Source: an uncultured Fidelibacterota bacterium (GTDB taxonomy: Bacteria; Marinisomatota; Marinisomatia; Marinisomatales; UBA1611). From it: a DNA stretch of 11,962 nt. A model generated the notes under the pieces. That model ran no database searches. It was given only the letters and a program-made list of their open reading frames with translations, and had not been told where the DNA came from. This document shows, piece by piece, positions 6,621 to 11,962 of this stretch. The stretch's first letter is position 1. Each line of letters begins with the position of its first letter. The position numbers and the translations under genes were made by a program. The stretch covers positions 1-11,962 of the forward strand of contig CAJWPW010000015.1 in assembly GCA_913045415.1 (NCBI GenBank), in the 5' to 3' direction.

Positions 6621-8101
6621 TGTGTGGTATTGCCGGTATTTATTCCCATAAATCTGTTGCCACCGAACTCTACGATAGCATCATTCATTTGCAGCATCGC
6701 GGACAGGATGCCGCTGGGATTATGACCTATGATAACCGTATGCATAAAGAAAAGGGGGTGGGGCTCGCAAAAGAAGTTTTCAATGAATCAAACATGGAGC
6801 TTCTTACTGGTAATATCGGAATTTCTCACAATCGGTATCCCACCCACGGCGGGTTTAGTCATGGAGAAGTACAGCCCTTCTGGACGTCTGTCCCTTACGG
6901 CATCGCTCTGGCCCACAACGGGAATCTTACCAATTATCAGAGCCTTGCTGAAGAAATCACAAACAAAGATAGCCGGTATTTAAACACCAATTCCGATTCA
7001 GAAGTATTGCTTCACTATTTTGCAGATTTACTCCACACAAACAATCCGCCTGAAGATAGTGAAGAATTTTTCTATCTCTTATGCAGTGCGGTTACCAAAA
7101 TTTTCAAGCATGTAAAAGGTGCCTATTCCGTCGTAAGTATTGTTATTGGAAAAGGGCTTGTGGTCTTTCGCGATCCCCGAGGAATTCGCCCGCTGGTGAA
7201 AGGTGAGCGATCCAATGGTAATGGTGGCAAGGATTACATTTTTGCGTCCGAGAATACCATGTTTTATTCATTGGGCTTTGAGCCTAAAGGAACCGTGCTC
7301 CCTGGTGAATTGATTTATGTAGATGAAGCTGGAAAAGTATTCAGCAAGCGATTGGTTAAGAAATCATTTAATCCCTGCATTTTTGAATACGTGTATTTCG
7401 CCCGCCCCGATGCCACTTTGAATGATGTAAGCGTCTATCGATCCCGACTTCGGATGGGTCAAAACTTGGCAGACGCGTGGAAAAAGAAATATCCCTATAT
7501 AACCCCCGATATTGTGATTCCTGCCCCAAGCACAGCCAACACCTCGGCCTTGTCTTTTGCCCATGAATTGGGTGTGCGCTATTCTGAAGGTTTGTATAAA
7601 AATACCTTTATCGGCCGAACCTTTATTATGCCGGGACAGGCAGAGCGAAAGAAATCCGTAAAATATAAACTTGTGCCACAAGAAACAGAAATTCGTGATA
7701 AAAAAGTGCTGATTATGGATGACAGTATTGTCCGGGGAAATACCAGTCGGGAGATTGTGCGTATGCTTCGGGATTTTGGCGCCAAAGAGGTGTATTTTTC
7801 CGTTGCCTGTCCGCCCGTAAAATGGCCCTGTTTTTATGGCGTGGATATGCCAACCAAGAGCGAGCTCATTGCTGGAAATATGAGCGAAGATGAAATCCAA
7901 GAATACTTGAATGTGGATGCGCTTTTGTATCAAAAAATTGATGATTTGGTAGAAGCGGTCACCCGGAAAGGAAATCACTATATTGATACTCCTTGCATGG
8001 CATGCTTGGATGGAAATTATGTGGCTAATGATATTGACGATGCAAAGATCGCAGAAATGGAAACGATGCGTGTGAATGACCGGAATGGTAAGCAACCATA
8101 A
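6620..8101 (+). CDS. purF: Amidophosphoribosyltransferase, E. coli-like but with four iron-sulfur-type cysteines
   Basis: PurF commits PRPP to the pathway: PRPP + glutamine gives phosphoribosylamine. The 493-residue chain starts MCGIAG, so Cys2 becomes the N-terminal nucleophile after Met removal, with no propeptide. The glutaminase half has HRGQDAAG (26-33), SHNRYPTHGG (69-78) and LAHNGNLTN (97-105). The transferase half has GRTFIMPGQAERKKSVKYKL (332-351) and the PRPP loop LIMDDSIVRGNTS (364-376). The overall text follows E. coli PurF (NPCIFEYVYFARPD at 251-264 is identical to my recollection of E. coli). Yet C253, C404 (WPCFYGVD) and C459/C462 (TPCMACLDGNY) fall where the B. subtilis enzyme binds a [4Fe-4S] cluster; E. 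coli lacks most of these. A cluster-bearing, possibly oxygen-sensitive enzyme is inferred. The start overlaps purB by one base. Confidence 0.98.
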   Translation: MCGIAGIYSHKSVATELYDSIIHLQHRGQDAAGIMTYDNRMHKEKGVGLAKEVFNESNMELLTGNIGISHNRYPTHGGFSHGEVQPFWTSVPYGIALAHNGNLTNYQSLAEEITNKDSRYLNTNSDSEVLLHYFADLLHTNNPPEDSEEFFYLLCSAVTKIFKHVKGAYSVVSIVIGKGLVVFRDPRGIRPLVKGERSNGNGGKDYIFASENTMFYSLGFEPKGTVLPGELIYVDEAGKVFSKRLVKKSFNPCIFEYVYFARPDATLNDVSVYRSRLRMGQNLADAWKKKYPYITPDIVIPAPSTANTSALSFAHELGVRYSEGLYKNTFIGRTFIMPGQAERKKSVKYKLVPQETEIRDKKVLIMDDSIVRGNTSREIVRMLRDFGAKEVYFSVACPPVKWPCFYGVDMPTKSELIAGNMSEDEIQEYLNVDALLYQKIDDLVEAVTRKGNHYIDTPCMACLDGNYVANDIDDAKIAEMETMRVNDRNGKQP

Positions 8102-8104
8102 TAA

Positions 8105-8246
8105 TTGAAGAAAAAGAGTAAAGAAAAAAAATAAATCCATCGGTATGGGGCTTGCCCTTGGTGCTTCTTTTGGTGTTGCGATTGGGCCATCTGTTGGTAT
8201 GACAATTGCCATGGCAATTAATAATATAAATAAAAATGATAATTAA
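8105..8246 (+). pseudogene. Tiny Lys-rich/glycine-zipper ORF, apparently frameshifted in an A8 run
   Basis: The intact piece is ATG 8145 to TAA 8246: 33 residues, MGLALGASFGVAIGPSVGMT then IAMAINNINKNDN. The small-residue GxxxG-like pattern suggests one hydrophobic helix. The frame is open back to 8109 without a start codon, reading a Lys-rich stretch ending KKKNKSIG. A TTG at 8105, just after the purF stop, reads LKKKSKEKK and hits TAA at 8132. Deleting one A from the eight-A run at 8124-8131 joins the two into a 46-residue protein with a basic N-terminus followed by the glycine-zipper segment. So this is a frameshifted remnant, a sequencing indel, or a slippage-dependent gene. No good Shine-Dalgarno is seen and I know no named family to assign. 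Confidence 0.4.
8204..8219. repeat. 16-bp perfect palindrome AATTGCCATGGCAATT
   Basis: AATTGCCATGGCAATT is its own reverse complement over all 16 bases. It lies 45 bp before the purD GTG and inside the tiny ORF, where it encodes Ile-Ala-Met-Ala-Ile. It could be an operator upstream of purD, or a by-product of the alternating Ile/Ala codons. It does not resemble the E. coli PurR operator. Confidence 0.45.
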
Positions 8247-8260
8247 TTTTATATTAAAAC

Positions 8261-8280
8261 CTTTGTGAGCTTTGTGGCTC
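8261..8280 (+). repeat. Repeat arm CTTTGTGAGCTTTGTGGCTC overlapping the purD start
   Basis: CTTTGTGAGCTTT (8261-8273) is an exact 13-base copy of 672-684 in the purL-purM repeat, and the arm continues GTGGCTC. It supplies both candidate GTG start codons of purD (8265 and 8274). A possible degenerate left arm is the GAAGA..AAGAGT..AAAGAAA stretch at 8107-8127, resembling 635-655. Confidence 0.55.
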
Positions 8281-9587
8281 AAAAAATATTAGTCATCGGT
8301 TCCGGCGCACGGGAACACGCTATCGTTCGCGCATTGGATCGCTCGCCCCAAGAAAAAGAAATTTATTCTCTTGCTTCAAATATGAATCCGGGCATTGCCG
8401 AGCTCTGCGACGAAATACTAATCGGGAATTTCAACGACCCAGATTTTGTTGTGAGATATGCAAAAGAAACGGGAACCATTTTAGCTATAATCGGACCAGA
8501 AAACCCCTTAGCAAACGGCGTGGCGGATGCACTTTGGGAAGCAGGTGTAAAAGTAGTGGGGCCCACAAAAAATTTAGCTCAATTGGAAACATCAAAAGCA
8601 TTCACCCGAAATTTATTGAAAGAATACAATATTCCCGGCGGTCCTAAATATCAGACATTTAATTCCATGGATGGTGTGGCCGATTTCTTAAATGAGCTTG
8701 GCGAAAACTATGTGGTAAAGTATGACGGACTCGCCGGCGGAAAAGGTGTAAAGGTGGCGGGTGAACATTTGCATTTTCATGATGAAGCATTGGCTTATTG
8801 CCAAGAATTGGTGAATAATAATGGCGAATTTGTCATTGAAGAAAAATTCACTGGAGAAGAATTTTCGCTCATGAGTTTTTGCGACGGCGAGACCTTAAAG
8901 CACATGCCTGCCGTTCAAGACCACAAACGAGCTTACGAAGGCGATTCCGGGCCAAATACCGGTGGGATGGGGACTTACTCTGACGCTAATCATTCACTCC
9001 CCTTTCTATCGGTCGATGAAATTTCCCAAGCACATGATATAAATATTAAAACCGCGAATGCGGTAAAGGATAAATTAGGAGAAGGATACAAAGGCATCCT
9101 TTACGGTGGATTTATGGCCACTGCCAATGGTGTGAAGCTCATCGAATACAATGCGCGCTTTGGAGATCCAGAAGCCATGAATGTTCTCTCGCTTTTGGAG
9201 TCTGACTTTATTGAGATTTGCAATGGAATTACTGGTGGAACATTAGATAAAATTGATGTGCAATTTTCGAAGAAAGCCACCGTTTGTAAATATGCTGTTC
9301 CGGAAGGATATCCGAACAACCCTGTAAAGGGTAAGCCGATTGACGTTTCGGGTAATTCTAATCCAGATGGATTGTTTTATGCGTCCGTTGATTTCAAAGG
9401 GGCAAGTTTGGTCGAAGCTGGAAGTCGAACTGTCGCAGTTCTGGGAATCGCAGATACAATTATGGCCGCGGAAAAAATTGCGGAAAAAGACGTGTCTGCT
9501 ATTGCTGGTCCGCTCTTTCATCGGACTGATATTGGGACCGATGAAGTCATTCAGAAGCGTATTGATCATATGAAATCCTTACGATGA
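8265..9587 (+). CDS. purD: Phosphoribosylamine-glycine ligase (GAR synthetase)
   Basis: PurD joins glycine to phosphoribosylamine with ATP to form GAR (step 2). The 440 residues compare with about 430 in E. coli. Motifs are KILVIGSGAREHAIVRAL (7-24, the N-domain phosphate loop), IIGPENPLANG (75-85), the ATP-grasp segment VVKYDGLAGGKGVKVA (150-165), SGPNTGGMGTYS (228-239) and EYNARFGDPEAM (294-305, metal ligands). Two GTG codons could start it: 8265 (MSFVAQKILV) or 8274 (MAQKILV). Typical PurD begins 'MKILVIG', so 8274 gives the more usual N-terminus. Both codons lie in an arm of an intergenic repeat and no Shine-Dalgarno is evident. The stop overlaps the purN start as ATGA. Confidence 0.97.
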   Translation: MSFVAQKILVIGSGAREHAIVRALDRSPQEKEIYSLASNMNPGIAELCDEILIGNFNDPDFVVRYAKETGTILAIIGPENPLANGVADALWEAGVKVVGPTKNLAQLETSKAFTRNLLKEYNIPGGPKYQTFNSMDGVADFLNELGENYVVKYDGLAGGKGVKVAGEHLHFHDEALAYCQELVNNNGEFVIEEKFTGEEFSLMSFCDGETLKHMPAVQDHKRAYEGDSGPNTGGMGTYSDANHSLPFLSVDEISQAHDINIKTANAVKDKLGEGYKGILYGGFMATANGVKLIEYNARFGDPEAMNVLSLLESDFIEICNGITGGTLDKIDVQFSKKATVCKYAVPEGYPNNPVKGKPIDVSGNSNPDGLFYASVDFKGASLVEAGSRTVAVLGIADTIMAAEKIAEKDVSAIAGPLFHRTDIGTDEVIQKRIDHMKSLR

Positions 9588-10168
9588 TTAAGCTCGGTGT
9601 TATCGGCTCCACAAAAGGGACGGACCTGCGTGCCATATTTGATGCGATTAAAACCGGTGAATTGAATGCTCAAGCTTGTGTTGTGATGTCTAATCGGAAG
9701 AGTGCTTATATATTAGAACGAGCCAAAAATCATAATGTGCCGGCGGTGTTTATTTCTCATAAAGGAAAATCCAGAGAAGAGTTTGATGCTGAAATTACGT
9801 CCCTTTTAAAAGAGCATAATGTTGATTTGGTTTTACTTATTGGATTCATGCGAATTTTATCCGCAGAATTTTGCCGAGAATGGCGAGACAGACTCTTGAA
9901 TGTGCATCCTTCGCTGTTGCCAAAATATGCTGGCGGGATGGATACCAACGTTCATAAAGACGTGCTAAATAATGGTGAAACAGAAACGGGTTGTACGATT
10001 CATTTTGTCACAGATGAGGTGGATGGAGGACCAATCCTGATTCAGAAAAAATGTAATGTAGAACCAGATGAAACTGTAGAAACATTAAAAACAAAAGTGC
10101 AAAAATTAGAAGGCGAAGCTTTTATTGAAGCGATACAATTAATACAAAATAATTCTCATGTTAAATAG
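9584..10168 (+). CDS. purN: GAR transformylase (10-formyl-THF dependent)
   Basis: PurN formylates GAR to FGAR using 10-formyltetrahydrofolate (step 3). The 194 residues are of normal length. The start MIKLGVIGSTKGTDLRAI (1-18) is the 'vLiSGnGsNLqai' opening. GFMRILSAEF (87-96) and LNVHPSLLPKYAGG (105-118) follow, with catalytic N106 and H108, and D144 lies in FVTDEVDGGPIL (141-152). These three numbers coincide with the E. coli catalytic residues. The substrate loop reads AGGMDTNVHKDVLNNGETET rather than the E. coli 'GLHTHRQALENGDEEHG', a variant not E. coli-like but still ending in the expected GCTIHFV. The ATG overlaps the purD stop, and the gene runs 11 bp into purH. No formate-dependent purT is needed or seen. 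Confidence 0.98.
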   Translation: MIKLGVIGSTKGTDLRAIFDAIKTGELNAQACVVMSNRKSAYILERAKNHNVPAVFISHKGKSREEFDAEITSLLKEHNVDLVLLIGFMRILSAEFCREWRDRLLNVHPSLLPKYAGGMDTNVHKDVLNNGETETGCTIHFVTDEVDGGPILIQKKCNVEPDETVETLKTKVQKLEGEAFIEAIQLIQNNSHVK

Positions 10169-11711
10169 TCCTACTTTAAATCAAAACCCAATCAAAATTA
10201 ATCGGGCACTCGTTTCAGTCTTCGATAAGACCGGTGTTGTGGAGCTGGCTCAATCACTCAAGAATCTCGGTGTAGAAATTTTATCAACCGGTGGCACAGC
10301 CAAGGTGTTGCGTGATGCCAATATTTCTGTCACGGATGTTAGTGACTACACAAAATTTCCGGAAATTATGGATGGCCGTTTAAAAACTATTAATCCGCTT
10401 ATTGAGGGTGGAATTCTTGGTCTTCGGGACAAACACAGCGCTGATGCCAAAGAAAAAAATATTCAATGGATTGACCTTGTGGTGTGCAACCTTTACCCCT
10501 TTTCAGAAACAATTTCCCGGAAAGATTGCGACTTGGCGTTGGCTTTAGAAAATGTGGATATCGGCGGTCCCACCATGATCCGATCCGCTGCAAAAAATGT
10601 TGGATGGGTTTGTGTGGCGGTAAATCCGGCTGATTATTCCATGATCAGCGATGAATTGCAATCGGGTGAAATTTCTTTCAAGACTCGACAGTTATTTTCC
10701 TCTAAAGCTTTTGGGCACACAGCACAATACGATACAATTATACATAATTATTTAAAAGAAGAAGAATTATCAGCTGATCTGTCGTTAACATATATAAAAC
10801 ATTCTGACATGCGATATGGCGAAAACCCTCACCAATCAGCTGCTGCTTATAAAATACCCGGATATAAAGATAATAATATTCTAAATGCTAAAATTTATCA
10901 GGGTAAAAAACTATCATATAATAACATAATGGATGCAGATGGCGCTCTCGCTTGCATTAGAGAGTTTGATGATCCTGCGAGTGTGATTGTTAAGCATTCT
11001 AATCCTTGCGGTGTTGCCGTTGGTAATAATTTACTAGAGGTATATAATAGAGCATTTAATGCGGATTCTTTGTCTGCCTTTGGAGGAATTGTTGCTCTTA
11101 ATCGTACCTGTACAGCAGAGGTTGCAATTGCTATTACATCTATTTTTGTTGAAATAGTTTTAGCGCCTGATTTTGAAAAAGAAGCCTTGAGAGTTTTTAC
11201 GAAAAGGAAAAACCTTAGGGTTTTAGAAATTGGTGAAATTATAAAACGAGAACCTAAGCTTGAATTAAGAAATATAGACGGCGGCTTACTTATACAAAAT
11301 GTTGATGTAAAAATATTAAAAAAAGAAGATTTACAAATTGTCACAAAGATTCAACCATCTTCTCAAAATATAGAGGATGCGCTCTTTACTTGGAAAGTTT
11401 TGAGACATGCAAAGTCTAATGGTATTTTAATCTCAAAAAACAAAACCACGATTGGTTTGGGTGCAGGACAAGTTAGTCGAGTGGATGCTGTTCATATGGC
11501 ATTAAGAAAGGGGGCAGAAAAAGTAAAAGGTGGTGTCTTGGCATCAGACGCTTTCTTTCCCTTCAGAGATAGTATTGATGCAATAAAAGATTCTGGTATA
11601 AGTGCTGTTATGCAGCCCGGGGGATCAATTCGGGATCAAGAAGTAATCGATGCTTGCAATGAGTATGGAATTTCTATGATATTCACTGGAACTAGATGTT
11701 TTAAACATTAA
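10158..11711 (+). CDS. purH: Bifunctional AICAR transformylase / IMP cyclohydrolase
   Basis: PurH performs the last two steps, AICAR to FAICAR to IMP. The 517 residues compare with 529 in E. coli. The N-terminal cyclohydrolase (MGS-like) domain is residues ~14-195: ALVSVFDKTGVVELA (17-31), LSTGGTAKVL (42-51), DYTKFPEIMDGRLKT (63-77), VDIGGPTMIRSAAKN (133-147). The transformylase domain follows: DMRYGENPHQSAAAY (217-231), VIVKHSNPCGVAVGN (276-290) with catalytic K279/H280, DSLSAFGGIVALN (303-315), GAGQVSRVDAVHMA (435-448), LASDAFFPFRDSID (461-474) and the terminal FTGTRCFKH. Odd points: the usual 'KTLHPKVHGG' reads KTINPLIEGG (76-85). GC drops from 43.7% (10201-10740) to 35.2% (10741-11700) close to the domain boundary. 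The start overlaps purN by 11 bp. It is the last pur gene in the window. Confidence 0.98.
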   Translation: MLNSPTLNQNPIKINRALVSVFDKTGVVELAQSLKNLGVEILSTGGTAKVLRDANISVTDVSDYTKFPEIMDGRLKTINPLIEGGILGLRDKHSADAKEKNIQWIDLVVCNLYPFSETISRKDCDLALALENVDIGGPTMIRSAAKNVGWVCVAVNPADYSMISDELQSGEISFKTRQLFSSKAFGHTAQYDTIIHNYLKEEELSADLSLTYIKHSDMRYGENPHQSAAAYKIPGYKDNNILNAKIYQGKKLSYNNIMDADGALACIREFDDPASVIVKHSNPCGVAVGNNLLEVYNRAFNADSLSAFGGIVALNRTCTAEVAIAITSIFVEIVLAPDFEKEALRVFTKRKNLRVLEIGEIIKREPKLELRNIDGGLLIQNVDVKILKKEDLQIVTKIQPSSQNIEDALFTWKVLRHAKSNGILISKNKTTIGLGAGQVSRVDAVHMALRKGAEKVKGGVLASDAFFPFRDSIDAIKDSGISAVMQPGGSIRDQEVIDACNEYGISMIFTGTRCFKH

Positions 11712-11962
11712 AAGGATAATTGCTTATTCTATGTCTATTAAATATGGTGCGTGCTTTTCAATGATTTTTTTCGCAGTTTTATCGCTACACTTTAATTTTA
11801 TAGATAATTTTTTTAAACAAATTGATCCGTCTATATATAAATGGAATATCGATGGATGGCCTCGATTAATTAGATAATATATCAATAAATTCTGTGAAAG
11901 AAATACTGTTTTTACCAAAACGCGATGCTTTAAGCACTAATACCGTGGCACACTTGGATCAA
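11712..11962. other. AT-rich 3' flank of the purine cluster
   Basis: This stretch of 251 bases follows purH. Apart from the weak minus-strand ORF I see no tRNA, no convincing rho-independent terminator hairpin and no repeat. A T-rich tract (TTTTTTT at 11813-11819) lies near a weak AT-only inverted repeat. Confidence 0.4.
11724..11918 (-). CDS. Weak minus-strand ORF convergent with purH (64 aa, unrecognised)
   Basis: This is a 64-residue frame starting at TTG 11918; it is open upstream only to about 11936. It ends 12 bp after the purH stop on the opposite strand. The C-terminal half, LKKLSIKLKCSDKTAKKI, has the look of a helix-turn-helix recognition segment, but the N-terminal part matches nothing I know. 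There is no Shine-Dalgarno, the start is non-ATG, and it lies in AT-rich DNA where chance ORFs of this size are common. It may be a fragment, a small regulator or spurious. Confidence 0.2.
   Translation of the reverse strand: MVKTVFLSQNLLIYYLINRGHPSIFHLYIDGSICLKKLSIKLKCSDKTAKKIIEKHAPYLIDIE

Noticed and set aside
7364..8212. Long minus-strand ORF (282 aa)
   Set aside because: It lies opposite purF, whose motifs and length are unmistakable. The minus-strand translation shows no family motif, so it is a frame shadow.
8206..8243. Possible sigma70-like promoter before purD (TTGCCA with GATAAT or TATAAA)
   Set aside because: The spacings (26 bp and 13 bp) are unsuitable, and the AT-rich context makes such hexamers likely by chance.
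11712..11962. Rho-independent terminator after purH
   Set aside because: T-tracts exist but no GC-containing stem precedes one; the inverted repeats seen are short and AT-only.

Overview
The window is almost entirely one co-directional (+ strand) block of de novo purine biosynthesis genes. It reads purL (3' end only), purM, a foreign-looking cupin/JmjC gene, purQ (fused at its C-terminus to PurS-like domains), purC, purE, purB, purF, purD, purN and purH. If purL is complete upstream, every step from PRPP to IMP is encoded here: PurF, PurD, PurN, PurL+PurQ(S), PurM, PurE, PurC, PurB and PurH. No purK is present. None is expected, because PurE is of the class II type that carboxylates AIR directly with CO2.

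Layout. Positions 2-628 hold the end of a small-type PurL, followed by a decayed inverted repeat (631-696) and purM (707-1744). A 29.5% GC cupin_8/JmjC gene (1778-2647) sits between purM and purQ with very short gaps. From purQ (2666) to purF (8101) the genes are strictly packed: 23-bp purQ/purC overlap, ATGA purC/purE, 8-bp purE/purB and 1-bp purB/purF. The 163-bp purF-purD gap holds a tiny glycine-rich ORF with an apparent one-base frameshift, a 16-bp perfect palindrome, and one arm of the repeat family seen upstream of purM. That arm supplies the purD start codon. purD/purN (ATGA) and purN/purH (11 bp) are again overlapped. The last 251 bases after purH are AT-rich and hold only a weak minus-strand ORF.

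How the genes work together. PurL, PurQ and PurS form the FGAM synthetase complex. Here the PurS part appears as two tandem PurS-like units at the end of PurQ, possibly a single-chain PurS dimer. PurC and class II PurE are neighbours in the same order as in the animal PAICS fusion. PurF is E. coli-like in sequence but carries all four cysteines that ligate the [4Fe-4S] cluster in the B. subtilis enzyme.

Organism. This is a free-living-type bacterium of moderate GC (about 44% in the core genes by hand count). Start codons are mixed (ATG, GTG, TTG) and Shine-Dalgarno sites are sporadic. The enzyme set (long PurC, class II PurE, E. coli-type PurB/PurF, small-type PurL) would fit an uncultured lineage of the FCB/Neomarinimicrobiota kind, but the phylum cannot be proven from this sequence alone and is low-confidence inference.
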